64,000 nucleotides of DNA from Gilliamella bombicola (GTDB lineage Bacteria; Pseudomonadota; Gammaproteobacteria; Enterobacterales; Orbaceae): NCBI RefSeq assembly GCF_900094945.1, contig NZ_FMAQ01000001.1, forward strand, positions 310,001 through 374,000. The letters are read 5' to 3'. The notes under the pieces were generated by a model, which searched no databases, was not told the DNA's origin, and saw only the letters and a program-made list of their open reading frames with translations. The translations under genes were made by a program, and so were the position numbers. Numbering within the stretch: position 1 is the first letter of the stretch; each line of letters starts with the position of its first letter. This document shows, piece by piece, positions 25,757 to 35,753 of this stretch.

Positions 25757-27385
25757 TCAAGGTGTTACGCAAATGCCATGACGGTAAAAACTGGAGCGAG
25801 AGTTTTCTATGTGGCCGTCAAACGAGTCGACAAATAAATCTGCTACGTCACTCGCCCAGTAGAGTGTGGTTTTGATATTATAAAATCCCGAGATGCCCCA
25901 CTCCGAAAAAAATCCTCCCCCTATTCGACGCTCATAATAATTACCTGTTGACGACGGCATGGCGCCAATAACAGGGGTACTACCTGTCTTCACTGCGTTA
26001 GTCAAGTCCCTAACCTGTGGCATACGATAACCCAAACTACTACACCAAGATGAATGATTTCTCCGAGCAGCTTCAATAGTTCGGTCCACGAACCACTTCT
26101 GCAATACAAAACCATACTTGACCACCACATTACCACTGCTATCCCTACCCTCTAACTCAAAGGTCTGCGGTAAAATTGGCACACTTAGACGACTAGGATT
26201 ATTTGAACCTGTTTGGCTATTATTTGCCTTAGGACCATTTAACGTTACCCGAGTTACATATTGGGATCTATCATGAATCCAAGCATCGTATTGTATGTTG
26301 TTTCCCTGTCTGTCAGAGAATGAGCCAGAACGTGGTCTTACCCGATGCACTGCCGCTGTTATTCCCTCATGAGTAACGGGAGACCAAGTCAACTGATTTT
26401 CATCTACTCCACCTATATCTAAATCAAAATAAAGACCATCAGCACCTGTTGTCGGAAAATTAAGACCGTAAGAGGATGGGGTTGTAGACTGCATTAAAAA
26501 GCCCTTTTCAGGATTCCATATGCTAGATGGGCCTGCATAGCGACTGTCATCACGCGTCGCATTAGAAACAAAATAATCAGCGCTACCCAAATATAAACTC
26601 GGTCTTGCGTGACAGACTTTAGCCTGTTTTGGACTGATATAATACACCACGAGCGAACTACGACCAAAAGTACTGCTATTTGGCACGCCATACTGGGTCG
26701 TTAAACTTCCACCAGAAGTACGTAATCTCACTTCATAAGGCGCCTTACAGGGATCTAAAATATCACTACGGCTAACAGTAAGATTATTCTTATCAGCAAA
26801 ATTCACCGATAAATTCCCCGTTGCTGTTAGACCATTAGTACCCTGTCCATCTCCATCGTCATCCCCCCAATAATGATATGTATTCACTAAATCGTTTAAA
26901 CTCACTGAATAGAAAACACCCGATTGGTTGACTGATGGTGGCACAAAAGTAACTATATCACCCATAGTATCCCCTGCATTAGGTAACTTTATGGGGTTTG
27001 TGGCACTTGATGTGTTGGTTGACGGTGTAAAAGTTCTACCATCCGACAACGTAATAGACAATAAACTATCTGTTGAAGTCGCTTTAGTTCGACCTCCATC
27101 AAACGTTAAATACGGTGCACTCCCCTCTATTGCCCTTGATGTATATGCCGTCAACGCCTGTGTTCCTTGCGTATATGACAATAAGAGCAGTGGCGCAAAA
27201 ACCAGCGAGGATTTAGATAATAATGAAGATTTAGATAACAAATTGGAAATCGGCGATCGCCTTGCCGATAAAGTTGTCGATTTCGGTAATGAAAATAAGA
27301 ATGGTGTCTGTTTTTGACTACCGTGAGATTCTATAAGTTTTAGGGCATAGGTTTGGCATGCCAGATGCCAGATGCCAGATGCCAA
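25757..27385 (-). CDS. Adhesin-like protein (DUF823 type), copy 2, start region holds a heptamer repeat
   Basis: 542-codon frame with the same landmarks as copy 1: QYGVPN, C-H-A-R-P-S-L, W-N-P-E-K-G-F-L-M-Q-S, N-F-P-T-T-G, Y-G-F-V-L-Q-K-W-F, F-F-S-E-W-G and terminal H-G-I-C-V-T-P. C-S-S-L-G-Y-R-M-P replaces a looser region in copy 1. A hydrophobic stretch S-L-V-F-A-P-L-L-L-L-S-Y ending TQA looks like a signal peptide core near residue 60-78. The frame has no ATG or GTG start: only a TTG at 27385 without ribosome binding site. The ATG at 27399, eight bases after AGGA, is out of frame and stops after the repeat at 27358-27384. GC content and codon choice differ from the neighbours, suggesting transfer. 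Confidence 0.7.
   Translation of the reverse strand: MASGIWHLACQTYALKLIESHGSQKQTPFLFSLPKSTTLSARRSPISNLLSKSSLLSKSSLVFAPLLLLSYTQGTQALTAYTSRAIEGSAPYLTFDGGRTKATSTDSLLSITLSDGRTFTPSTNTSSATNPIKLPNAGDTMGDIVTFVPPSVNQSGVFYSVSLNDLVNTYHYWGDDDGDGQGTNGLTATGNLSVNFADKNNLTVSRSDILDPCKAPYEVRLRTSGGSLTTQYGVPNSSTFGRSSLVVYYISPKQAKVCHARPSLYLGSADYFVSNATRDDSRYAGPSSIWNPEKGFLMQSTTPSSYGLNFPTTGADGLYFDLDIGGVDENQLTWSPVTHEGITAAVHRVRPRSGSFSDRQGNNIQYDAWIHDRSQYVTRVTLNGPKANNSQTGSNNPSRLSVPILPQTFELEGRDSSGNVVVKYGFVLQKWFVDRTIEAARRNHSSWCSSLGYRMPQVRDLTNAVKTGSTPVIGAMPSSTGNYYERRIGGGFFSEWGISGFYNIKTTLYWASDVADLFVDSFDGHIENSRSSFYRHGICVTP
27358..27384 (-). repeat. Heptanucleotide tandem repeat at the 5' end of adhesin copy 2
   Basis: Three perfect ATGCCAG units and a fourth lacking its last base (plus-strand reading). 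The unit is seven bases, so each gain or loss changes the reading frame. Gain of one unit (or loss of two) would place the ATG at 27399 in frame with the adhesin. Confidence 0.9.
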
Positions 27386-27622
27386 GTATGATAGCGCATT
27401 TCGTTCATCCTGTCAAGTAAATTTTTGTTTTATTTAGATTTTTTATAATTAACCGCTCAACTAATGAGCTTTTCCTTGCTTTAAAAGCGGTGAAATTATA
27501 ATCTGTTGAATAATAATGCGCTAGTTTTTTTGTTAAAAATTTGTAAAGTTTTGTTAAGTTAATAGGATTAAGATTTTGTTGGTGTGTTTTTGAACAAAAA
27601 CACCAAATAAAAAAATTAAATT

Positions 27623-28102
27623 AAATCAATACCTTTTCTGACAAATTTTTGACGAAAAATAAACCCTTTTTTGTTTTGGTGGATGGATTGGGTGCATTGG
27701 TTTCTGACTTTTGTAGTTTAATGTCAAAATAGCTATAGCGATCACATCCGAGTTAGGGAATTAAAGCGAATTCCCTGAGAATCCATGCTTTGGCTGCAGA
27801 ATGTGGCCTTCGATAACCAACGCCGTCGCTCGGTCTTAACGCATCGACTATGATTACTCATATCATCGTGATACTCGGCTCTTTGAGGACATCTTCTCGA
27901 TACTCAAATGTTTAAATTTGTTCCAGACAAAACACAGACTCGTCAAACATCCCTGTTTGGCGTGCTGACCGCCTCTATTATCGGCACATTCTGACGCCGA
28001 AATAAGGCACACAACATAACCTTGGGTGTTTTTTGTGAGTTGCTTTTTGTTAAAAAAATAACGCAATTAAATCCAAAAAGTTGTCAGGAAAGGTATTGAT
28101 TT
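27623..28102. repeat. About 480-bp segment bounded by 22-bp inverted repeats (MITE-like)
   Basis: The left end (27623-27644, AAATCAATACCTTTTCTGAC then AA) is the reverse complement of the right end (28081-28102, TTGTCAGGAAAGGTATTGAT then TT) with one mismatch; similarity weakens outward into AT-rich flanks. The interior is GC-richer than the surroundings, with a hairpin GGGAATT / AATTCCC at 27756-27775 and no transposase. A non-autonomous mobile element is one explanation. Confidence 0.5.
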
Positions 28103-28275
28103 TATTGAAGTTTTTATTTTGCTATTTTCAAGAAAAATCAATTATTTACCCAACCTAAACAAGGATCCGGCATACAAAAAATTAACAAAACCACGAATAA
28201 AGCGCTTTATAACAGCCATTTAACCATCAAAAAATCGTTCAGGAAAGGTACTGATTTTATTAAAGTTTTTATTTT
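28084..28275 (+). repeat. Direct repeat, 37 bp, two copies 155 bp apart
   Basis: 28084-28120 and 28239-28275 share TCAGGAAAGGTAyTGATTTT and the following ATTrAAGTTTTTATTTT, with two differences in 37 bases. The first copy is also the right end of the inverted-repeat-bounded segment. Confidence 0.75.
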
Positions 28276-28321
28276 ATGTTTTTAACAAAACATTATGACC
28301 TTTCTATTCTTAAAATAAAAT

Positions 28322-28353
28322 AGCCCACTTTCCATAAAAGTGAAAAGTGGGCT
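28322..28353 (-). terminator. Intrinsic terminator of yggX-mltC
   Basis: Perfect 10-bp stem AGCCCACTTT / AAAGTGGGCT with a 12-nt loop, followed on the minus strand by ATTTTATTTT, 16 bases after the mltC stop. Confidence 0.8.
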
Positions 28354-28368
28354 ATTTATATTGGTTAC

Positions 28369-29439
28369 TTACTTGTTATCTAAAATTCGGCTTACTTTTA
28401 CTAAATAATTCCGCGACTCTTGCGAAACATGCGAAGTGACTAGCTTTCGATATACTTGTTGCGGTGTCATTGAGTTGATAATGTTGACGGCTTCGTTGCG
28501 ATCATTTGAAAACGTACGCAACACGCTACCCGCCCCACCGTTGTAAGAAGTAATCATTGCATATCTTAACGAAATTGGGTTGTTAATGCCTGCTAAGTAC
28601 TTGGTTTTTAATAATGATAAGTACGCTGTTCCCATATCGACATTATTACGCGGATCTAGTAAGAACTTTCTACTTGGTTCACCGGATTTTCCTCGTAATT
28701 TAAAAATATCACGACCGGCAGTATGTTGTTGTACTTGCATTAATCCAAGTGCATCTGTACGGCTAACCGCATAGGGGTTAAATGCGGATTCGACCTCCAT
28801 AATGGCAAGTATCAAGCGTTCGTCGATAAAATAACGATTTGATGCTTCGGTAACAATTGGTAAGAATTTTTTAGCACGTTGGTTAATGTGGTTAGGAACA
28901 AGTTTGATTTCAACATAGGCGATTTTATGTGGGCCAGAGGTGCGGAATTTTAGGTTGTTGGCAAGAACATAATCAGCAAAGCTGTTGGCCCGACCGCTCC
29001 AGCGAATCGGTTGGTGGTCTTGGTCTAATACCTGATTGAATAAAAATGGATCTTTAGATAAGTTTTGGCTAATCTTATCGTGACGAATAATATCAACCGG
29101 CTCGGGCATGAGTAATGTTGAAACGATCGCTTCTTTTAAATTTTCTATCGGCGATTCGGCCATGGTTTCAATGGTTATGACACCCGAAACGAAGTTAATA
29201 TGGACACGGGTTTTGAGATTATCTTCATATTGAACATAGTCTTTAGGACCCGCTATAAGGACTTCTTTTGGCCCCCAAATTTGTTCGATGTTGTTAGCAT
29301 ATTGGCTGATTAAGATATTGAAGGCATTGGTATCTTTGACGTAGTAGTCTTCATCATCTTTGTGCGAATTTTGGCTAGGACAGCCTGTTAGTAGGCTGAC
29401 AGTAATAATTAATGCAATGAGCTTTTTGCTATTTTTCAT
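28369..29439 (-). CDS. mltC: Membrane-bound lytic murein transglycosylase C
   Basis: Outer-membrane lipoprotein that cleaves the glycan strands of peptidoglycan, leaving 1,6-anhydro ends. 356 residues. Lipobox L-L-T-G-C with acylated Cys20. The N-terminal half is the MltC-specific domain; the C-terminal half is a lysozyme-like SLT domain with catalytic Glu in I-M-E-V-E-S-A-F-N-P and the G-L-M-Q-V motif. It follows yggX with eight bases between them, the conserved yggX-mltC order of enterobacteria; mutY, often first in that operon, is not here. Confidence 0.95.
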   Translation of the reverse strand: MKNSKKLIALIITVSLLTGCPSQNSHKDDEDYYVKDTNAFNILISQYANNIEQIWGPKEVLIAGPKDYVQYEDNLKTRVHINFVSGVITIETMAESPIENLKEAIVSTLLMPEPVDIIRHDKISQNLSKDPFLFNQVLDQDHQPIRWSGRANSFADYVLANNLKFRTSGPHKIAYVEIKLVPNHINQRAKKFLPIVTEASNRYFIDERLILAIMEVESAFNPYAVSRTDALGLMQVQQHTAGRDIFKLRGKSGEPSRKFLLDPRNNVDMGTAYLSLLKTKYLAGINNPISLRYAMITSYNGGAGSVLRTFSNDRNEAVNIINSMTPQQVYRKLVTSHVSQESRNYLVKVSRILDNK

Positions 29440-29447
29440 TTTTTATC

Positions 29448-29717
29448 TCAATTTTGAGGTTTATACCCATCAATAACAACATCTTCACCTTCGAATAGGA
29501 ATTTAACCATTTCGGTTTCAATTTTTTTGCGGTGTTCTGGATTCATCATGTTAAATTTATTTTCGTTAATTAACATGGTTTGCTTTTTGAGCCACTCTTG
29601 CCATGCTTGTTTTGATATTTCATTAAAAATTCGTTTGCCTAGCTCTCCTGGATAAAGATGGAAATCTAAACCATCCGCTTCTTTTTTTAAATAATGGCAA
29701 TAAATAACACGACTCAT
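29448..29717 (-). CDS. yggX: YggX, Fe(II)-trafficking / oxidative damage protection protein
   Basis: 89 residues, essentially full length. Recognised by M-S-R-V-I-Y-C, the conserved [15 protein letters not shown] and the Q-T-M-L-I-N-E block. YggX protects iron-sulphur clusters against oxidation and is thought to move ferrous iron; the single N-terminal Cys7 is conserved. First gene of the yggX-mltC unit, divergent from argD; about 220 bp separate the two starts and include the ARG boxes that face argD. Confidence 0.95.
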   Translation of the reverse strand: MSRVIYCHYLKKEADGLDFHLYPGELGKRIFNEISKQAWQEWLKKQTMLINENKFNMMNPEHRKKIETEMVKFLFEGEDVVIDGYKPQN

Positions 29718-29828
29718 TTTTATCTCTTTTTAAGTACAATGAACGAACAGTTGCTGATTATACCTGAAAATAATTAGAGAGCAGAAGAAAATTATTTAAC
29801 AAGTTTGCAAATTAAAACTGTTTTTCAA

Positions 29829-29867
29829 ATTGAATATTAATTTAAAATAATTGAATAATTATTTACT
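29829..29867 (+). promoter_or_regulatory. Pair of ARG boxes (ArgR operator) upstream of argD
   Basis: Two 18-bp sites, ATTGAATATTAATTTAAA (29829-29846) and ATTGAATAATTATTTACT (29850-29867), each match the ARG-box pattern wnTGAATwwwwATTCAnw with the same single C-to-T difference. They are separated by exactly 3 bp, the spacing needed by the ArgR hexamer. The second site abuts the predicted -35 box. Confidence 0.75.
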
Positions 29868-29894
29868 TTACACTGCAATTAATTCGCTTAAAAT
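29867..29894 (+). promoter_or_regulatory. Predicted argD promoter
   Basis: TTTACA at 29867-29872, a 16-bp spacer and TAAAAT at 29889-29894. Binding of ArgR to the adjoining boxes would block it. Confidence 0.55.
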
Positions 29895-29901
29895 AATATG
29901 A

Positions 29902-31146
<1,245 letters not shown>

Positions 31147-31214
31147 GTTTTTCTATACAGTAACAGCATTTTAATCAATTAAGTGCCGTTAGCGCATTTA
31201 AAGGATACTTTTTT

Positions 31215-31826
31215 ATGACCGATATTCGACCATTAAACTATGCAAAAACACATTTTATTTTAAGTGCACCTGATATTTCTCATTTACCAAGTGATAGCGG
31301 GGTTGAAGTGGCATTTGCCGGTAGATCTAATGCAGGCAAATCCAGCGCACTTAACACGTTGACCAATCAAAAAGCATTAGCAAGAACCAGTAAAACACCA
31401 GGCAGAACTCAATTAATCAATCTTTTTGAAGTGGAAGAAAATTGCCGTCTCGTTGATTTACCCGGTTATGGCTATGCGCAAGTTCCTGAAGCAATAAAAC
31501 GTAAATGGCAAAAATCTTTAGGAGAATACCTTCAAAAACGCGAAAGCTTGAAAGGATTGATTGTATTAATGGATATAAGACATCCTTTAAAAGATTTAGA
31601 TCAACAAATGATTGAGTGGGCCGTTTCGGTTGATATTCCCGTGATGTTACTATTAACTAAAGCCGATAAATTGGCTTCTGGCGCACAAAAAAAACAGGTC
31701 AACATGGTTAAAGAAGCGATTTTACCTTTTCAGGGCGATATTACTGTTGCACCTTTTTCATCACCTAAACGCATGGGTTTAGAGCCTTTAAAACAGAAGT
31801 TAGATGAATGGTTTAGCCAACAATGA
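31215..31826 (+). CDS. yihA: Ribosome biogenesis GTPase YihA/EngB (YsxC)
   Basis: Essential GTPase that assists maturation of the large ribosomal subunit. 203 residues with all G motifs: G1 [10 protein letters not shown] near 33-42, G2 T-P-G-R-T, G3 D-L-P-G-Y-G-Y-A near 81-88, G4 L-T-K-A-D-K-L near 149-155 and G5 near A-P-F-S-S. It overlaps the start frame of srkA by four bases, a coupling not usual in E. coli, where yihA and yihE are separate. Confidence 0.96.
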   Translation: MTDIRPLNYAKTHFILSAPDISHLPSDSGVEVAFAGRSNAGKSSALNTLTNQKALARTSKTPGRTQLINLFEVEENCRLVDLPGYGYAQVPEAIKRKWQKSLGEYLQKRESLKGLIVLMDIRHPLKDLDQQMIEWAVSVDIPVMLLLTKADKLASGAQKKQVNMVKEAILPFQGDITVAPFSSPKRMGLEPLKQKLDEWFSQQ

Positions 31827-31834
31827 AACCTGTA

Positions 31835-32821
31835 ATGGATAATGCTGCTTTTTCATTTCATGCTTTATCGCCTGAATTAATTTTTGATAGTTTGGCATCA
31901 ATCGGCATTCGCATTGATTCAGGTCTTACCGCTTTAAATAGTTATGAAAATCGAGTTTATCAATTTCATGATGAGGATCGCACTCGCTATGTCGCGAAAT
32001 TTTATCGACCTCATCGTTGGAGTAGTGAGCAAATCGTTGAAGAGCATCAGTTTACCAAGCAATTAGCTGACGCTGAAATTCCTGTTGTTGCTCCTTTAAT
32101 ATTCAATAATACCACGCTCCATGAGCATCTAGGTTATCGGTTTGCCCTATTTCCAAGTGTTGGCGGACGGCAATATGAAGTAGATAATCTGGAACAGATG
32201 GAATCCGTTGCCATGTTACTTGGTCGTATTCATCAAATTGGCACTAGACAACCTTTTTTGCATCGTCCAACCATCGGATTAGAAGAATATCTTTATCATC
32301 CCCAAGAGAGGATATTATCTTGCCATTTTATTCCTAGAAAAGTGCAATCCGATCTGAAAACAATTTTGGCACAATTAATAACAACAGTTGAACAATATTG
32401 GCATAATGATTGGCAACCTATCCGACTGCACGCCGATTGCCATGCTGGCAATATTTTATGGCGAGATGGTGCAATGTTTGTTGATTTTGATGATGCTCGT
32501 AATGGACCTGCTATTCAAGATCTGTGGATGCTACTTTATGGCAACCAACAAGAGCAACGCTTACAGTTAGATATGTTAATTGAAATGTATCAAGAGTTTT
32601 GTGACTTTGATAAAGAACAACTTAGATTAATTGAGCCATTAAGAGCGATGAGAATGGTTCACCATTTAGCATGGATTATCGCCCGTTGGCAGGATCCGGC
32701 TTTTCCTATCGCTTTTCCATGGATAACTGATGAAGATTTTTGGCGACAACAGTTATTAGAATTTAACAAGCAAATTGAAGCAATCAAAGCGCCATCGATA
32801 AAACTAATGTCGATAATGTAA
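31835..32821 (+). CDS. srkA: Stress response serine/threonine kinase SrkA (YihE)
   Basis: Aminoglycoside-phosphotransferase-like kinase that counters MazF-linked death under stress. 328 residues from the ATG at 31835, chosen because M-D-N-A-A-F-S-F aligns with the family N terminus; an ATG at 31823, overlapping yihA by four bases, would add four residues. Catalytic segment H-A-D-C-H-A-G-N-I-L-W near 200 and metal-binding F-V-D-F-D-D-A-R-N-G-P near 214 are intact, as is N-S-Y-E-N-R-V-Y near the nucleotide loop. dsbA, which follows yihE in E. coli, is absent. Confidence 0.94.
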   Translation: MDNAAFSFHALSPELIFDSLASIGIRIDSGLTALNSYENRVYQFHDEDRTRYVAKFYRPHRWSSEQIVEEHQFTKQLADAEIPVVAPLIFNNTTLHEHLGYRFALFPSVGGRQYEVDNLEQMESVAMLLGRIHQIGTRQPFLHRPTIGLEEYLYHPQERILSCHFIPRKVQSDLKTILAQLITTVEQYWHNDWQPIRLHADCHAGNILWRDGAMFVDFDDARNGPAIQDLWMLLYGNQQEQRLQLDMLIEMYQEFCDFDKEQLRLIEPLRAMRMVHHLAWIIARWQDPAFPIAFPWITDEDFWRQQLLEFNKQIEAIKAPSIKLMSIM

Positions 32822-32836
32822 ACTTTAACATTTTGA

Positions 32837-33130
32837 TTAATTGATTAATTTTAATAATTCATCAAAATTGGGACGGTTTTTGACTAATGCCTCTTTTTTC
32901 TGCTTAGAGAGCTGCTTTATTTTATATTCAAGCTTTAGTGCTATCGATTTGTCACCAATAAAAATCTGATACACAACCGTCAAATCCTGATGGCCTTTTA
33001 AACATTTAGCACCTTTGCCACTTTGATGTTGCTGTAAACGTCTAGCAACATCAGTGGTAATACCTGTATATAACAATTGATTTGCTGTTCTAACGATGTA
33101 TAAAAACCAGTTAGATACTTTATTGGACAT
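32837..33130 (-). CDS. GIY-YIG domain protein, YhbQ-like
   Basis: 97 residues from ATG 33130; six more are possible from an upstream start. W-F-L-Y-I-V-R-T-A and [16 protein letters not shown] are the two GIY-YIG strands and the catalytic Arg segment; K-G-A-K-C-L-K-G-H and [10 protein letters not shown] complete the fold. YhbQ/UPF0213 proteins are stand-alone single-domain nucleases of unclear role (DNA damage has been suggested). Convergent with srkA. Not a homing endonuclease: no intron or intein is near. Confidence 0.88.
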   Translation of the reverse strand: MSNKVSNWFLYIVRTANQLLYTGITTDVARRLQQHQSGKGAKCLKGHQDLTVVYQIFIGDKSIALKLEYKIKQLSKQKKEALVKNRPNFDELLKLIN

Positions 33131-33203
33131 AAATAACCGACAAAACAATATGAAGTGGATAATTTAACCATATAATATCATTTTGATCATCTAACTAATA
33201 TTT

Positions 33204-34031
33204 TTGATTTTTAGAACGCTATTATTTAACAATACAACCTTATTAACCATTACAGTTTCATTTACTTTAATGCTGATAATGTTTAAGATAAACCAACTTT
33301 TTTTGATGTACTCTGGGATAATAAATTTGAATAACTTTGCAAAAATTATTGAAGTCGAACGCGGAGACATGACGTTCGCTTACATACAAAATGATAAAAT
33401 AAATTATCTAGACCTTTTTGACCAATTTTTGTCCGAAGAAGGACATCATGAGTTGCTCGATCCAAGCGATAAATTAGAACGATATACTTATTTAATTAAT
33501 CATAATCAAACAAAATTTATTTTTAAAATCGATGGGGGCGTTGAGCACCGTTTAGAACGTAAACTCATTGCCAAAATAACCGGTGATTTTTATTTTAATT
33601 TAATTCGCAAGCTGGCAAAAATATCGCTAGATAAATGTGATATAGCTTATGAACTTTATTTGGTCGCTTTTGACAAAAGAACCAAACGTCACTATATGAT
33701 ATTTAATTTTATTGAGGGTCGCAGCCTAAAATGGGAAGAGATGAGAGAGTATGGTGAGCAAGTCAAAAGCTGTATCGAAAAACTTCACAGTTATAACTTA
33801 GTATCTAATGATGTGCATGGTGGTAATTTTATCTTAACGCCAGAAGGAAAAATCAAAGCAATTGATTTAACTAACTCAGGTTTTATATGGTTAACTAAAG
33901 CTAATGATGCGATAGAGGCACAAGAACGTTTTGGTATCGAAATTAAAGTTCCTTTTTTTGCCATGGCAATTAAGAAATTTACTCATGGGTTTAAACGCTT
34001 ATCTCGTAAGATCCGCGGTAAAGAAGATTAG
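33204..34031 (+). CDS. Lipopolysaccharide core heptose kinase-like protein (RfaY/RfaP fold)
   Basis: Up to 275 residues; the true start is unclear. The TTG at 33204 gives a hydrophobic leader, while ATG 33306 (241 residues) or ATG 33369 with CGGAG four bases upstream (220 residues) are nearer the 230-residue family length. The kinase core is visible: F-I-F-K-I-D near 108 (Lys), Y-M-I-F-N-F-I-E-G-R-S-L hinge, V-S-N-D-V-H-G-G-N-F-I-L catalytic loop and A-I-D-L-T-N-S metal-binding Asp. RfaY phosphorylates a core heptose of LPS. No other LPS genes are near, so the substrate is inferred. Confidence 0.7.
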   Translation: MIFRTLLFNNTTLLTITVSFTLMLIMFKINQLFLMYSGIINLNNFAKIIEVERGDMTFAYIQNDKINYLDLFDQFLSEEGHHELLDPSDKLERYTYLINHNQTKFIFKIDGGVEHRLERKLIAKITGDFYFNLIRKLAKISLDKCDIAYELYLVAFDKRTKRHYMIFNFIEGRSLKWEEMREYGEQVKSCIEKLHSYNLVSNDVHGGNFILTPEGKIKAIDLTNSGFIWLTKANDAIEAQERFGIEIKVPFFAMAIKKFTHGFKRLSRKIRGKED

Positions 34032-34139
34032 CAATCTTCTTATTAAAGGTGCTTTAGTGAAATTGGCATTTGTCATTTTAAAAAATTAACTCATCAGTTA
34101 CTAAAAAATAAAATTAATTAGACTTAAAAAGGATGTAGT

Positions 34140-34727
34140 ATGAAAAAGTTAATTGGTTATTTTGCTGTTTTAACTATTCTAACTAGCTGTGCATCTCAAA
34201 AAATGATGTCAATTTATCATACAGAAGGCGTTGAAATCACTAAAGATTCGTCAGGTATCGATATATTAAATAAATTTAGCACATCACGACCGATTACCAT
34301 CCTTCACTCCTCTTTATCGTTATGTATTGCACAAGAATTAGATAACAGCCCCGTTGTGCTAAGTAGTGAAAACTATTTGGGTGCACAATGGTGGCCATAT
34401 TGGAATATGCCTACCCAACAAGCTATTACAGTTAATGGTGGCGATACCATCAAATTAGTTGAAGGTAATCATGTTGTCGCCAATGCTATCGTAGACTATC
34501 AATATCATGCTAAATATTTTGTTAGTTATACTTTAACAGCAACTCGTAACCAACACGATATTAGTTATCTATTCAGCAACATTAAACAAGCCCAACAGTA
34601 TACAGGGTCTGTTGTTAATGATGGATTTGAAAATGTAAAAACGCTTGAAAGATATCACCCTAACTTAGTTATTGAAGCACTTAATAATGAAGTTAGTAAA
34701 ATTCAGGAATGTTTATTACGCCAATAA
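34140..34727 (+). CDS. Putative lipoprotein of unknown function
   Basis: 195 residues. Signal peptide of type II with lipobox I-L-T-S-C (Cys17) and AAGGATG upstream of the start. The mature part is mostly beta-rich with two tryptophan pairs (Q-W-W-P-Y-W) and no recognised domain. It starts about 110 bases after the RfaY-like gene on the same strand. The Asp-free residues after the cysteine (A-S-Q-K) favour sorting to the outer membrane. Function unknown. Confidence 0.75.
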   Translation: MKKLIGYFAVLTILTSCASQKMMSIYHTEGVEITKDSSGIDILNKFSTSRPITILHSSLSLCIAQELDNSPVVLSSENYLGAQWWPYWNMPTQQAITVNGGDTIKLVEGNHVVANAIVDYQYHAKYFVSYTLTATRNQHDISYLFSNIKQAQQYTGSVVNDGFENVKTLERYHPNLVIEALNNEVSKIQECLLRQ

Positions 34728-35075
34728 CCGAACGTAGGGAGGTTTCAGGTAGCACATACATTTTAGTTTATTTTATTTAATAAGGTAAAAAAAATTGTAG
34801 ATGACTAAAACGTTTATAGCGTTTTAAGACGCCTTAACAAAACTACAATCTGTTTTAATTATACCACTCCTTTGCTTAATAACTTTCTTAATCTTCTAAT
34901 TTATGCATCTATAGCTCTATACTGATTATGCGTTATAAAAAAATAAGCAGTATAAAAGGTATATTATGAGCATGATGCTTGATTACCTAGACAAGTTAGG
35001 CAAACTTGAAAGCTATCTGACCTATCTATCAATAAGTCAAGCTGTTAAGCGTTATATTTATCATAAGTGGAAAAG
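34728..35075. other. Intergenic region with hairpins and a possible small ORF
   Basis: 348 bp. An outer stem TTGTAG / CTACAA (34795-34851) encloses AAAACG / CGTTTT (34811-34829 region), and the small ORF listed separately begins at 34966. No rRNA or tRNA. Confidence 0.35.
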
Positions 35076-35142
35076 CTATTTATCCATTGTGATTTCATCT
35101 AATGATAAACTAAAGCTAGGAAGAAAAACATCCAAAAAGTAG
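34966..35142 (+). CDS. Possible 58-residue small protein
   Basis: ATG AGC ATG ATG with AAAGG six bases upstream opens [18 protein letters not shown] and ends K-T-S-K-K. The last third overlaps the yfbR 3' end on the opposite strand. The N-terminal part is helical and amphipathic; the C terminus is basic. It could be a chance ORF. Confidence 0.25.
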   Translation: MSMMLDYLDKLGKLESYLTYLSISQAVKRYIYHKWKSYLSIVISSNDKLKLGRKTSKK

Positions 35143-35669
35143 TTCATTTCAGGGCTATTACGTTCAGACAAAGTCTTTTTTAAACGTTGTTCGGCCAATT
35201 TAAATTCATTATTACCTGCACTCAATTCTTCAATAGTTTTAAGATAAGCACATAATGCATCAGCCTGTTTTACGATACTTTTTTCTGCTTCATCATAAAA
35301 ATCATCATCGATTAATGCTCTAAAGTCATCTTGTAACTCTTTAGGGAGCATATTAATAAGTTTATGTTGTGCTATTTTTTCAATCTTTTTATATTCAACC
35401 GTGATTTGCGGATTATAATACTTTGTAGGTGTTGGTAGGTCACCAGTTATGACCTCTGAAACATCATGATACATGGCTAATAATGCGATTCGCTCAGGAT
35501 TCACCTTACCATTAAATTTTTTGTTTTTAATTATGGCTAAAGCATGTGCAACAAAAGCGACTTGTAAGCTATGCTCCGATACATTTTCCGTTCTTACATT
35601 ACGCATTAAAGGCCAACGGTTAATTAGTTTTAATCGTGATAAATGAGCAAAAAAATGACTATTATTCAT
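35076..35669 (-). CDS. yfbR: 5'-deoxynucleotidase YfbR
   Basis: HD-domain phosphohydrolase that dephosphorylates deoxyribonucleoside 5'-monophosphates, part of thymidylate salvage. 197 residues. R-W-P-L-M-R (substrate-specificity Arg/Trp), S-E-H-S-L-Q-V (first His), M-Y-H-D-V-S-E (the HD pair), G-D-L-P-T-P-T-K-Y and K-Q-A-D-A-L-C-A-Y (last Asp) are all conserved. Separated from lpxC by the lpxC terminator, so it is probably a separate transcript. Confidence 0.93.
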   Translation of the reverse strand: MNNSHFFAHLSRLKLINRWPLMRNVRTENVSEHSLQVAFVAHALAIIKNKKFNGKVNPERIALLAMYHDVSEVITGDLPTPTKYYNPQITVEYKKIEKIAQHKLINMLPKELQDDFRALIDDDFYDEAEKSIVKQADALCAYLKTIEELSAGNNEFKLAEQRLKKTLSERNSPEMNYFLDVFLPSFSLSLDEITMDK

Positions 35670-35697
35670 ACTATTATCTCTTTAAATATAAAATAAA

Positions 35698-35725
35698 AAC
35701 GCTCCCATTAAAAATAGGAGCGTTT
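35698..35725 (-). terminator. Intrinsic terminator of lpxC and the dcw cluster
   Basis: Stem AACGCTCC / GGAGCGTT with adjoining pairs and A-rich loop, followed on the minus strand by TTTTTATTTTA. It lies about 30 bases after the lpxC stop. Confidence 0.85.
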
Positions 35726-35753
35726 ATAATATATAACAATATTGCTTATGATT

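Larger units (their letters stand above)
27409..28368. other. Long non-coding region between adhesin copy 2 and mltC
   Basis: About 960 bp. It contains a hairpin (GGTGTGTTTTTG / CAAAAACACC near 27579-27602), the inverted-repeat-bounded segment, a further copy of its end and the mltC terminator. No well-supported gene: a 67-codon minus-strand ORF at 27863-28066 lies inside the bounded segment and is not recognised. Confidence 0.5.

Noticed and set aside
27863-28066. 67-codon minus-strand ORF in the inverted-repeat-bounded segment
   Set aside because: No ribosome binding site or recognisable domain; composition of the segment alone could create it. Mentioned in the region entry only.
32837-33148. 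GIY-YIG protein as a homing endonuclease or mobile intron product
   Set aside because: Single-domain YhbQ type with a normal housekeeping context; no intron, intein or flanking interruption.
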